This document shows positions 26,875 through 33,031 of a DNA stretch of 34,064 nt, piece by piece. Made by a program: the position numbers and the translations under genes. The stretch spans positions 1-34,064 of the IMG/VR virus record IMGVR_UViG_3300032278_000056; one strand, written 5' to 3'. The notes beneath the pieces were generated by a model. It made no database searches, was not told the DNA's origin, and worked only from the letters and a program-made list of their open reading frames with translations. The stretch comes from a virus. Every line of letters starts with the position of its first letter. The first letter of the stretch is position 1.

Positions 26875-27318
26875 CTACATTTTTTGAACCGAGACTTTTG
26901 CCCCGGCTCTGGTGACGGACAACGCGGCTTTCAAATCGTCTTTCGCTTCCTTATCGAGCTTCTCATACGCCGTCCTTGAAATCGTATAGGTTTTCTTGAT
27001 AAACGCGGGTGGCTCAACGCCATACATATCACGTAGAATTCTTGTATCCCACGCCCACCTATCGCCCCGCTTGAGAGTAACTAGATACCCATCGTACTCT
27101 TGTATGTATTCCCCTATATCTGTGGGGAACTCTTCTACTAATTGGCGGTCTATCTCTTCTAGTCTTTCGGTTGCTACCTTGATCCCCGTGGCTACGTTGA
27201 TTCTTTCGTGTGCTAATTTAGCAACCGGATCTGCCAATGTCGTTGGTGCTGGTTCTGGGGGTTTTACCGAGGCCGCTTCTGGCCGCTCCAAATAACCCCA
27301 GTCTTCTTCGTCGTGCAT
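26875..27318 (-). CDS. Hypothetical first gene of the recombination operon
   Basis: The start at 27318 is preferred over ATG 27336 because GGAGGGAAG precedes it with ideal spacing. The 147-aa product begins with an acidic and Pro-rich arm, followed by helical segments (RLEEIDRQLVEEF) and a C-terminal half with KKTYTISRTAYEKL and a closing AGAKVSVQKM. This resembles unnamed phage proteins encoded just before Sak4/DUF669 recombination genes; no fold is claimed. It ends eight bases before the ATPase start and is the first gene after the divergent control region, so it is likely expressed early. Confidence 0.65.
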   Translation of the reverse strand: MHDEEDWGYLERPEAASVKPPEPAPTTLADPVAKLAHERINVATGIKVATERLEEIDRQLVEEFPTDIGEYIQEYDGYLVTLKRGDRWAWDTRILRDMYGVEPPAFIKKTYTISRTAYEKLDKEAKDDLKAALSVTRAGAKVSVQKM

Positions 27319-27343
27319 GGCTTCCCTCCAAACCATATTGTGG

Positions 27344-27379
27344 ATGACATTTTACTTGCAGCAGTGTATCATATACCGA
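27344..27379 (+). promoter_or_regulatory. Rightward promoter for the repressor/replication arm
   Basis: ATGACA (27344-27349, 5/6 of the -35 consensus), a 17-base spacer, and TATCAT (27367-27372, 5/6 of the -10 consensus). The predicted start site near 27379 leaves a leader of only about eight bases before the repressor ATG at 27387, which lacks a Shine-Dalgarno sequence, so translation would be almost leaderless. Confidence 0.55.
27356..27376 (-). promoter_or_regulatory. Leftward -10 element and operator-like dyad
   Basis: On the minus strand TATGAT (27368-27373) is a good -10 for the recombination operon, with a poor -35 upstream. It shares five bases with the rightward -10. A dyad GTAT-cat-ATAC (27366-27376) covers both, a natural site for the Cro-like protein encoded next door. 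The leftward leader would be about 40 bases with a good ribosome site. Confidence 0.35.
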
Positions 27380-27386
27380 ACAAGAT

Positions 27387-27623
27387 ATGAAGAAAAAGAT
27401 TTTTAATGTTGCGCGACTGGTGGCAGATATGGGGGGAGCCGCCACCATCTCGGCTCTCATTGGCACCCCTCGAACAGCTCCGTACAGGTGGATTAGGCAC
27501 CGATATATATCAAGTCGGATGCTCGAAGCATTGAAATTCCACTACCCACACTTAAACTTTGACGATTATTTCGAGGAAGACTATGGCAATGACGAGCAAG
27601 ACGGAACCAGAAACCTCCATTGA
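27387..27623 (+). CDS. Cro/CI-type helix-turn-helix repressor
   Basis: This 78-aa protein begins MKKKIFNVARLVADMGG. It has one helix-turn-helix with the pattern AATISALIGTPRTAPYRWI (about 18-36), where the second helix should read the operator. The tail is acidic and His-containing, possibly for dimerisation. It is the first rightward gene after a divergent control region with a dyad, the usual arrangement for an autoregulated phage switch. Its reading frame overlaps the start of the replication gene by about 40 bases. No peptidase domain is present, so it is Cro-like rather than a LexA-like cleavable repressor. Confidence 0.75.
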   Translation: MKKKIFNVARLVADMGGAATISALIGTPRTAPYRWIRHRYISSRMLEALKFHYPHLNFDDYFEEDYGNDEQDGTRNLH

Positions 27624-29520
27624 AACACTAGATTCAGCACTTGAATATCTTGAGCGGGGATGGTCCATCATCCCCGTCCGCGTCTCTGGTCAGGGCAAAA
27701 AGATACCACACATCAAGTGGAAAGAGTTTCAGAACAGAGCGCCCACGCCAGAAGAAGTAGAGAAATGGTTTGAGATGTGGCCAGATACAGGGATAGCCCT
27801 AGTAACTGGTAAGATCTCCGGCATATATATAGTCGATTGTGACACTATAGAAGCACAAGAAGAAGCGGAACGCCTTGGCCTTCGTACGCTGATTAAATCC
27901 CGCACACAGCGTGGCAAAGAAGGGTGTCATCTCTACTTCGAGCACCCCAGAGATGAGAAGATCCGTGGTAATCGAGTTGGAAGTAACGCAGACGGAATAA
28001 ACTGGCCAAAGATAAATGGCTTAGACTTCAGGGGTGACGGCGGTTACGCATTATTACCGCCCTCTAAGGGTTACACGTGGGACATCCCGTCTGGCATTGA
28101 CTCAGACGACATGTCGATCTGGAAAGATCCTCAAAACCCCACCCCCGCCACCTCCTCCACCACCGCCTCCACCGTTATAGACATCGCTACTGGGGAAGAG
28201 TTCGATCTATCTTCCTTAGACCTGTCTGACATTTCGGCCAAGAACCACATACCTGAGTGGGATAAGACACATGACTATGTCCGAGAGAGCTTCCCAAGCA
28301 CTCTAAAAATACCATCGGGACAGGGTAACGCTAGGAACGACCGTGTCATGCGACACATCAGCGACTCTATTTTGCGTGGCTTTTGGGGGGACGAACTTCG
28401 GGCCAAGGGTCGATCATTCATGCGGGAATTCTTTGAAGACCCCCTGCCGGAAGCGGAGTTCCTTGCTACGGTTGCCAGTATGGAGTCGGCAGAACGTAGG
28501 AATCACCCGGAGAGATTAGAGAAGCACGAGACTACGGCACCCCCAAGCTCTGACGTAACTCTATTGTCAGAGATAGATGCGTCACGCCTTATCGCGGAAG
28601 CATCTAGCCGAGCCTATATAGTTGAGCCGTGGTTGTGGCCGGAATCCATCACCCAAGTCCACGGTTACTCTGGCTCTGGTAAAAGTATGTTTCTTCAACA
28701 CGTTCTATACGCAGTATCCACGGGACAAGATCGGTTCGGCCCCTTCTTCCTAGGGCGCAGAGCTAGAGTGTTGTATCTGGATTTTGAAATGGGCCGTGGA
28801 ACTATTGGGTCTAGGCTACAGATATTGCAGAGTATGTATGGTTCTAGCAACAACACCTATCAAGTATGGGCACCGTTCTCTGATGAAGACATGGATCTCA
28901 AGAAGAGAGAGGGGTTGAACAGGCTAGATTCTGTAATAAGAACAGCCAATCCAGAAATTGTCGTTGTTGACACCAATCGCTCGGCCTTCGTAGGGTTGGA
29001 AGAGAACAGCGCAGAGGGATGGTCATACGTTAATCGAGTGTTGCTTCGCTTGAGGGATATGGGACTGGCCGTAATCTCTGTGCACCATAGCAATAAGCCG
29101 GGTGAATCTGGACTAGGTCGGGAAGCCGGATCAACCGGACAACTGGCTATACTAGACACACAGATAAGAGTTGCCCAAGTATACGAAGATGAAGCAACTG
29201 CCAAGCAAAACGCAGGGATCTGGGACTCTTCATATACCAGTCCTGTATTCCCTGCTATGGCTAGATCATTGCCGGAAGGATTTGATTTGCAGATGGTATT
29301 GGAACTGCGCTACCGTAAGGTCCGTGAGTGGACGGAACACCATGAGTGGGGGCAATGGGTTGGTTTTGCTGTGAACCACCAAGATGGTAGCCGAATCGTA
29401 GTCGGCAGTCGTAGCCCAAGACAGAAGGCTCAGGCGTTAGCGTCTCAGGGGATGGTGCCTGCAGAAATTGCACAAACTTTGCACAAACCCATGAAGGCAG
29501 TGAAGGAGTGGATCAGTTGA
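27583..29520 (+). CDS. Prim-pol / RecA-like helicase replication protein
   Basis: The start ATG 27583 has GAGG six bases upstream; the frame is open back to a TTG at 27559. The N-terminal third is a primase-polymerase domain: Asp85 and Asp87 in IVDCDT, His116 in GCHLYF, and DFRGDGGYALLPPS around 148-161. The middle is a RecA/RepA-type ATPase with Walker A GYSGSGKS (361-368), Walker B EIVVVDT (Asp463) and a sensor VISVHHSNK. The last 35 residues form a helix-turn-helix (AEIAQTLHKPMKAVKEWI). Total 645 aa. This single protein can prime, and probably unwind, DNA at the phage origin. It overlaps the repressor gene and is followed directly by a small zinc protein. No DNA polymerase gene lies in the window. 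Confidence 0.85.
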   Translation: MAMTSKTEPETSIETLDSALEYLERGWSIIPVRVSGQGKKIPHIKWKEFQNRAPTPEEVEKWFEMWPDTGIALVTGKISGIYIVDCDTIEAQEEAERLGLRTLIKSRTQRGKEGCHLYFEHPRDEKIRGNRVGSNADGINWPKINGLDFRGDGGYALLPPSKGYTWDIPSGIDSDDMSIWKDPQNPTPATSSTTASTVIDIATGEEFDLSSLDLSDISAKNHIPEWDKTHDYVRESFPSTLKIPSGQGNARNDRVMRHISDSILRGFWGDELRAKGRSFMREFFEDPLPEAEFLATVASMESAERRNHPERLEKHETTAPPSSDVTLLSEIDASRLIAEASSRAYIVEPWLWPESITQVHGYSGSGKSMFLQHVLYAVSTGQDRFGPFFLGRRARVLYLDFEMGRGTIGSRLQILQSMYGSSNNTYQVWAPFSDEDMDLKKREGLNRLDSVIRTANPEIVVVDTNRSAFVGLEENSAEGWSYVNRVLLRLRDMGLAVISVHHSNKPGESGLGREAGSTGQLAILDTQIRVAQVYEDEATAKQNAGIWDSSYTSPVFPAMARSLPEGFDLQMVLELRYRKVREWTEHHEWGQWVGFAVNHQDGSRIVVGSRSPRQKAQALASQGMVPAEIAQTLHKPMKAVKEWIS

Positions 29521-29717
29521 GACTAGCCCATGCAGACTTTGCACGTGGCGCAAGGTATGGGAACCTCAGTATTGTGAGAAGATGCTCGGCCCCAAAATCA
29601 GTTGGGGCCAAGCGTGGAAAGAGATACTGGCTGTGTCGTTGTGACTGCGGGAAGACTGTCGTTACTCGTACAGATCAGCTAACGAGTGGCAGAAAGACAT
29701 CCTGCGGGTGTACATAA
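29517..29717 (+). CDS. Small zinc-ribbon protein (CxCxC...CxC)
   Basis: TTG 29517 overlaps the replication stop (TTGA) and has AGGAG eight bases upstream; GTG 29508 is an alternative start. The ~66-aa product has a basic middle (KRGKRYWLCRCDCGKT) with Cys at C-x-C-x-C, then SCGC near the C-terminus, a probable zinc-binding module like those seen in phage zinc-finger and HNH-associated proteins. No HNH catalytic motif is visible. It may bind DNA or RNA as an accessory of the replication operon. Confidence 0.6.
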   Translation: MRLAHADFARGARYGNLSIVRRCSAPKSVGAKRGKRYWLCRCDCGKTVVTRTDQLTSGRKTSCGCT

Positions 29718-29725
29718 CTGCCACA

Positions 29726-29842
29726 CTAAATGCCACCCCTTGTTAGAGCGAACATAATAACCGCTCCGATTACTACTCCCAGATAGAACTTCTTACTTGT
29801 TACTATTCTCTTCAGTACATTTGGTTCATCGTAGCTTGTCAT
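29726..29842 (-). CDS. 38-aa single-span membrane microprotein
   Basis: ATG 29842-29840 (minus strand) has AGGAG six bases upstream, partly inside the preceding gene's stop region. The sequence is MTSYDEPNVLKRIVTSKK followed by one membrane helix (FYLGVVIGAVIMFAL) and a short tail TRGGI. The positive residues before the helix predict N-terminus inside. It is the last of four leftward small genes and ends eight bases from the convergent zinc-ribbon gene. Size and topology fit a holin-, antiholin- or exclusion-type peptide, without further evidence. Confidence 0.6.
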   Translation of the reverse strand: MTSYDEPNVLKRIVTSKKFYLGVVIGAVIMFALTRGGI

Positions 29843-29851
29843 AAGATTCTC

Positions 29852-30034
29852 CTATGATGTTGTGTATGTTTCCCGCCTTGCTTCTACCTCTTTCTTTTTC
29901 CTGACAGCTACAGAGGCACAACTTATACAGATAGGCATCTGCCCCGGCATTGTCTTTTGTCGTCCAAAGGCAGAGGTATGTCTGTCTCTCCCACATTTCC
30001 GACACTTTTTAGTCCACCCCATAGTAGACGCCAT
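29852..30034 (-). CDS. Zinc-ribbon microprotein (60 aa)
   Basis: The sequence shows Cys pairs CRKCGRDRHTSAFGRQK ... CISC, a CxxC-(n)-CxxC zinc ribbon like small phage proteins with the SxF-G-K spacer. The C-terminus is basic (RKKKEVEARRETYTTS). ATG 30034-30032 has GGAGA about eight bases upstream and overlaps the lipoprotein stop (TAATG). The tight coupling with a lipoprotein gene upstream and a membrane peptide downstream is unusual for a nucleic-acid-binding fold. Confidence 0.7.
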   Translation of the reverse strand: MASTMGWTKKCRKCGRDRHTSAFGRQKTMPGQMPICISCASVAVRKKKEVEARRETYTTS

Positions 30035-30195
30035 TAACTTGTCTCCGATGAGTTATCGACGGTGGATTCATCGTGGTTGTCACCACACTCAGTAGTATCT
30101 CCAGTGCATACATCGACACCAGATGTTGAGTCACCCACTTCAACACACCCGCCAAGAAACATCACCCCAAGACACATAAACAGAAGATACTTCAT
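30034..30195 (-). CDS. 53-aa lipoprotein
   Basis: The sequence starts MKYLLFMCLGVMFLGGC: a short signal peptide with a lipobox LGGC, so lipid-modified Cys17 is predicted. The mature part is small and very acidic (about 9 Asp/Glu), Ser/Thr-rich, with two further Cys (CTGDTTEC) that might form a disulphide. GAGGA lies six bases upstream of the ATG at 30195-30193. It overlaps both neighbours (ATGA and TAATG), showing one translation unit. Small phage lipoproteins act as outer spanins or superinfection-exclusion factors; the lack of a Pro-rich region argues slightly against a spanin. Confidence 0.75.
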   Translation of the reverse strand: MKYLLFMCLGVMFLGGCVEVGDSTSGVDVCTGDTTECGDNHDESTVDNSSETS

Positions 30196-30359
30196 TGCTT
30201 GTCCTCAAAGTTTACTGATAATAGAAAGCCATCTTGCCCAACTCTGGTGTGCATAGAGCACCCCTCAAGAAGAATAAGAATGACAATAAGAATAACCACA
30301 CCAAGCCAAGAACCTACTATTCCCGGCCAACTGGCAAACCAAGATAAGAATTTACTCAT
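30192..30359 (-). CDS. 55-aa membrane microprotein, first of leftward mini-operon
   Basis: The start ATG 30359-30357 has a strong GGAGG site four bases upstream. One long, almost purely Leu/Ile/Val helix (WLGVVILIVILILL) follows an aromatic N-terminus (SKFLSWFASWPG) with one Lys. After the helix come EGCSMHTRVGQDG and a short polar tail. LEGC resembles a lipobox, but Glu at -2 makes lipidation doubtful. The stop overlaps the lipoprotein start. The product could be an inner-membrane partner of the lipoprotein. Confidence 0.75.
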   Translation of the reverse strand: MSKFLSWFASWPGIVGSWLGVVILIVILILLEGCSMHTRVGQDGFLLSVNFEDKQ

Positions 30360-30379
30360 GCTCCCTCCGATTTGAAGGC

Positions 30380-30492
30380 TCGAAAAGCCGTGTAACTGTT
30401 ACATCTGTTTAACTGTAGATCGTTCCGGCGACCCCAAAGGGGAGTCGGAACACAGGTACTGCTCCCTGCTGTAGCTCCTAACGGCTTTTCGA
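30380..30492. ncRNA. Candidate structured RNA or cis element closed by a 12-bp inverted repeat
   Basis: TCGAAAAGCCGT (30380-30391) and ACGGCTTTTCGA (30481-30492) are perfect complements 89 bases apart. Inside lie a hairpin GTTCCG/CGGAAC with an inner CCCC-AAA-GGGG (30422-30451), a CAGG/CCTG stem (about 30453-30468) and a near-palindrome TGTAACTGTTACA (30391-30403). The plus strand continues ATTTTG, a weak U-tail. It sits between the start of the leftward microprotein operon and a rightward gene, so on the minus strand it would be the 5' leader of that operon. The left arm can also form a local GGCT-CGAAA-AGCC hairpin, giving a possible switch. No known RNA family was recognised. Confidence 0.5.
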
Positions 30493-30546
30493 TTTTGCCC
30501 GAACACTGGCCACCAGTCAACCTTGGGTGCTTTCCCCTGTATTTTC

Positions 30547-30555
30547 TGGTATTAT
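30547..30555 (+). promoter_or_regulatory. Extended -10 promoter for the HTH/zinc gene
   Basis: TGG-TATTAT at 30547-30555 matches the TGn-TATAAT extended -10 pattern (5/6 in the hexamer). No good -35 lies 16-18 bases upstream. A transcript starting near 30562 would leave only about five bases before ATG 30567. Confidence 0.45.
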
Positions 30556-30566
30556 TCGCGCCCAAG

Positions 30567-30872
30567 ATGCCCAAGAAGATCATGGTTACAGACCATGATA
30601 TGCAGTGGTTGCGAGATAACCATAAAAATTACCGCTACCCAGAGTTAGCCGACAAGATCGGCGTATGTACTGATACCCTGAAGAGAATATTAGTAAGAGA
30701 AGGATTACAAGATTTCGCAGGCGCTAAGTATCAGGTCAGTAGAGCAAGTAAGGCGAACCAGAAATGGGCGCGTCCTTGTATGCGTTGTAAATCCATCCGC
30801 CCCCGCCCCAAGTGGCAGTATATCTGCGACAAGTGTAAATCCCACGACAGCTACGACCCGTGGCTAGACTAA
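30567..30872 (+). CDS. HTH / zinc-ribbon small regulatory protein
   Basis: ATG 30567 or ATG 30582 is the likely start; the frame is open to a TTG at 30495 that would read through the structured element. The 101-aa product has a helix-turn-helix (ELADKIGVCTDTLKRILV, about 28-45) and a zinc ribbon CMRC ... CDKC near the C-terminus. Together they suggest a small DNA-binding regulator. It is the first gene of the rightward early block and overlaps the nuclease gene by 13 bases. No Shine-Dalgarno sequence is clear. Confidence 0.7.
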   Translation: MPKKIMVTDHDMQWLRDNHKNYRYPELADKIGVCTDTLKRILVREGLQDFAGAKYQVSRASKANQKWARPCMRCKSIRPRPKWQYICDKCKSHDSYDPWLD

Positions 30873-31372
30873 CAGCTCGCGGATCTAAGGCTAAAGGGGA
30901 TCGCTTCGAGCGAGAACTGGCCACCTATATCAACGAATCAGTAGGTACTAATGCAGTACGTGCACCATTGTCTGGCGGCGGGTCAGTCTTTGCCAGTGGC
31001 GGCGCGGATCTACTCGGTGTCCCCGGTATGTTTATAGAGGCCAAGCGGGTCGAGCGTCTGAACTTCCATGACGCCATCAGACAGGCCGAAAGAAACAAAG
31101 CAGCCACTGGCTGCCCAGATATTCCTGTTGTTATTAACCGCAAGAACCATCAGACGACCGGAGAATCTCTATGTGTTCTTCGATTGGACGACCTGCTGAA
31201 CCTGTATCGTTACTATCTACAAAGGGACGTGGACTACTCGGAGAACAAGGAAGATGCGGTCATTGAAGTTAGTGGACACGGGCGACAAAGTAGTAGGAAG
31301 GATTTTGAACCAAAACGAACAGGTCGCCGGGTCAGCACTTTGTATGATCGACGATCTCAGGGAGCAGATTAA
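30860..31372 (+). CDS. PD-(D/E)XK nuclease / resolvase-like protein
   Basis: GTG 30860 starts inside the previous gene. The N-terminus (RGSKAKGDRFERELA) has the first acidic residue of the fold. The catalytic core is GGADLLGVPGMFIEAKR (Asp in GADLL, then Glu-x-Lys in IEAK), a pattern of phage PD-(D/E)XK endonucleases related to Holliday-junction resolvases. The last 40 residues are basic and disordered and share their DNA with the start of the next gene. No ribosome site precedes GTG, so translation probably depends on coupling. About 170 aa. Confidence 0.75.
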   Translation: MARLTARGSKAKGDRFERELATYINESVGTNAVRAPLSGGGSVFASGGADLLGVPGMFIEAKRVERLNFHDAIRQAERNKAATGCPDIPVVINRKNHQTTGESLCVLRLDDLLNLYRYYLQRDVDYSENKEDAVIEVSGHGRQSSRKDFEPKRTGRRVSTLYDRRSQGAD

Positions 31373-31529
31373 AGATGGGGAGATTAAAGGAGTTGCTGTT
31401 GTCGTTATCAATCAGGATGGAAGCACCGCATCTTGCTGGTCCTCTGGCTGTGCTAAGGAAAGCTACAAAACAATCGCGGCTTTTGATTTCCTCAAGATGC
31501 GATTCATGGAAACCATGTTTGATTACTAA
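31254..31529 (+). CDS. Small hypothetical protein overlapping the nuclease gene
   Basis: ATG 31254 gives a 91-aa product with LREQIKDGEIKGVAVVVINQDG, a helix-beta pattern like a short phage protein family with an E-I-x-G-[IV]-A core, then two Cys in SCWSSGC. The frame overlaps the nuclease by 119 bases. If translation began at ATG 31344 the overlap would be much smaller, but the N-terminal helix looks genuine. The stop overlaps the next start (TAATG). Function unknown. Confidence 0.6.
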   Translation: MRSLKLVDTGDKVVGRILNQNEQVAGSALCMIDDLREQIKDGEIKGVAVVVINQDGSTASCWSSGCAKESYKTIAAFDFLKMRFMETMFDY

Positions 31530-31897
31530 TGGAGAAGTGCAAAGAGAAACACCCATTGGTATGCGTCGAGTGGGTAGATGCAGATCAACAGTCAGGGTGG
31601 TCTGAGTATGATCCTAAAGAACCAGTATGGATAATGTACACGTATGGATTACTTGTCGATAAAACAAAGCACTGGATTGTACTGGCCGACACCCACTTAC
31701 CGCCAGACAGTTGGGGTGGGATTAACAAAATCCCAAGAAGATCTGTTAAAAAGATCGAATCAATCTTGCGATCCGCAACATGCTATCGCGAGTTATCGGT
31801 GGTTAGGGATAAAAACATTGGAGGCTCATCAGACGAGCCACCAGTTGAGCCACCAGTTGAACCGTCTAAGGGATCTAAGGGATTCGTGGCCCCCTGA
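31529..31897 (+). CDS. Small hypothetical phage protein (122 aa)
   Basis: The product has a compact beta-rich region (VCVEWVDADQQSGWSEYD, WIMYTYGLLVDKTKHW, IPRRSVKKIESI) of a type common in phages as a small unnamed protein. A Pro/Glu-repeat tail follows (EPPVEPPVEPSKG). No catalytic residues. TAATG coupling with the upstream gene places it in the same early unit. Confidence 0.6.
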   Translation: MEKCKEKHPLVCVEWVDADQQSGWSEYDPKEPVWIMYTYGLLVDKTKHWIVLADTHLPPDSWGGINKIPRRSVKKIESILRSATCYRELSVVRDKNIGGSSDEPPVEPPVEPSKGSKGFVAP

Positions 31898-31969
31898 ATG
31901 GCTCCTGAAACACCTGCATCTATCAGACGATGGGAACACTTCCAACAGATGCTGAACAGTTTATGCTAA
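31898..31969 (+). CDS. Possible 23-aa microprotein
   Basis: ATG 31898 directly follows the upstream stop (TGAATG) and encodes MAPETPASIRRWEHFQQ and a short end. The segment looks like a small amphipathic helix. It is too short to be certain and has no ribosome site of its own. It could be a remnant or a coupled microprotein. Confidence 0.25.
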   Translation: MAPETPASIRRWEHFQQMLNSLC

Positions 31970-32040
31970 TAGAGCATGTCAGACGACGATGTATCTTAGA
32001 GGAAAGGGATGATAATATTTCTTATATAAGGATAATATAA
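31930..32040 (+). CDS. Possible 36-aa microprotein overlapping the previous one
   Basis: ATG 31930 in another frame encodes MGTLPTDAEQFMLIEH, then a basic VRRRC and acidic helix LEERDDN, ending in YIRII. A stop lies just upstream, no good ribosome site is visible, and it runs across the AT-rich promoter-like area before 32047. It may be real or a broken gene together with the 31898 ORF. Confidence 0.3.
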   Translation: MGTLPTDAEQFMLIEHVRRRCILEERDDNISYIRII

Positions 32041-32048
32041 TTTATTAT
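32021..32048 (+). promoter_or_regulatory. AT-rich palindromes and possible -10 before the 32047 gene
   Basis: CTTATATAAG (32021-32030) is a perfect 10-base palindrome; ATAATA (32032-32037) pairs with TATTAT (32043-32048) across the start codon. TATAAT at 32036-32041 is a perfect -10, but no -35 is seen. If used, transcription would begin at or next to the ATG 32047. Confidence 0.35.
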
Positions 32049-32727
32049 GGCAGGATACGGCAGTGCCCCACCAGACGAGAGCACAGGTACGCCCGGAACT
32101 TTTGGTCAGGGCTGGGGTCAGACGCTTTATAATCTACACAACACCAGCAAAGATGCGCTGGGAGAAGTTGGTAAGGCCGTCCAGTCAGTATACGAAGTCG
32201 GGTCTGGCCTAGTCTCTGAGTACAAGCAACCAATAGTAAAGTCAGTAAAGGAAGGGTGGGGTAAGCTAGTATTCGGGGTGGGTGTCGCTACTGTAGGAGC
32301 AATGGACATGCTTAATAATAGTAGAACAGAACTAGGTGGTAAGTGGGGAGATGCGTGGGGTAATACAAAGAAAACTTTTAGTGGTTCCGCCGACAACCCA
32401 CTTGGCATAAGGATACCGGACAATATCCGTTTTCAACAGGCACTGGATCACAATGACAGATTGCGCCACAGAAATTACCCCGGCGGTGACAGTGGTGGTC
32501 AGATGGGTAACTTCCCAGAGTGGAATCCAGACCCATCAATGATGGAGTACCGTGGTCAAAACATACCACGCGAGCCAGTAATTCCGGCGGGTGTTTACGA
32601 CGTTAGAAAACCGCTCGAAGATGAGCGCAACATAAGGTCAGACATAGCGGGCTATGCCACTGGCCGTAGCGGTAGCTTCCCCTTGGGGTTAGGCAGGGGT
32701 AAGCGTTCGGGGAATATAAAGTATTAG
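32047..32727 (+). CDS. Hypothetical Gly-rich protein (226 aa)
   Basis: It starts MAGYGSAPPDESTGTPG, a flexible Gly/Pro-rich arm, followed by an amphipathic or weakly hydrophobic region (SVKEGWGKLVFGVGVATVGAMDML, about 66-89) and then a Gly-, Arg- and Pro-rich disordered second half ending RGKRSGNIKY. No enzyme motif. It may be a small structural or membrane-active protein; its position in the early block does not decide. No ribosome site is close to the ATG (AAGGA is 14 bases away). The stop lies inside a hairpin. Confidence 0.6.
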   Translation: MAGYGSAPPDESTGTPGTFGQGWGQTLYNLHNTSKDALGEVGKAVQSVYEVGSGLVSEYKQPIVKSVKEGWGKLVFGVGVATVGAMDMLNNSRTELGGKWGDAWGNTKKTFSGSADNPLGIRIPDNIRFQQALDHNDRLRHRNYPGGDSGGQMGNFPEWNPDPSMMEYRGQNIPREPVIPAGVYDVRKPLEDERNIRSDIAGYATGRSGSFPLGLGRGKRSGNIKY

Positions 32728-32744
32728 GGGTTAGCCACCCCTAA
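32724..32744 (+). repeat. 8-bp hairpin containing the stop codon
   Basis: TTAGGGGT (32724-32731) pairs perfectly with ACCCCTAA (32737-32744) around TAGCC. No T-run follows, so it is more likely an RNA-stability or translation element than a terminator. Confidence 0.55.
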
Positions 32745-32758
32745 ACTGGGTAACTCAG

Positions 32759-33031
32759 ATGAGACACCCACTCTTCCCATACGATGTCCTCCCAGAGCCA
32801 ATCTCTGGCGAGATGGAGAAATATATTTCGATGGCGTTACCGAAACCGAAGCCGCAGATGATGAGTGCACCTGAACTGCAGGCCCGACTCTTAAACGCCA
32901 AGACTAAATCAGACGCCATAGATGCCTTTGCAACATGGGCATCTCAGACGGGAGCTTTTTCTGATATTGACCGTAAGTTGTGGGACAAGCTCCAGACATG
33001 GCGCTCGCCGAGAAAAGCATCGGGGAGTTAG
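32759..33031 (+). CDS. Small hypothetical protein (90 aa)
   Basis: MRHPLFPYDVLPEPISGEM is followed by KPKPQMMSAPELQARLLNAKTK and a helical, charged C-terminus (DRKLWDKLQTWRSPRKASGS). It overlaps the start of the next nuclease gene by 34 bases. No domain recognised; the clustering suggests coordinated expression with the nuclease. Confidence 0.55.
   Translation: MRHPLFPYDVLPEPISGEMEKYISMALPKPKPQMMSAPELQARLLNAKTKSDAIDAFATWASQTGAFSDIDRKLWDKLQTWRSPRKASGS

Noticed and set aside
30380-30492. A tRNA or tRNA-like gene
   Set aside because: No T-loop GTTC-AA-C pattern, anticodon arm or CCA end; too long for a tRNA.
30500-30520. CACTGGCCACCAG as part of a cobalamin riboswitch
   Set aside because: Other conserved parts of the aptamer are missing; it is only a 5-bp hairpin (ACTGG/CCAGT).
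31644-31955. A 103-codon ORF in another frame over the 31529 gene
   Set aside because: It starts inside a better-supported gene and lacks a ribosome site; its protein has no coherent pattern.
32724-32744. Terminator after the 32047 gene
   Set aside because: A perfect stem but no T-run after it on the plus strand.
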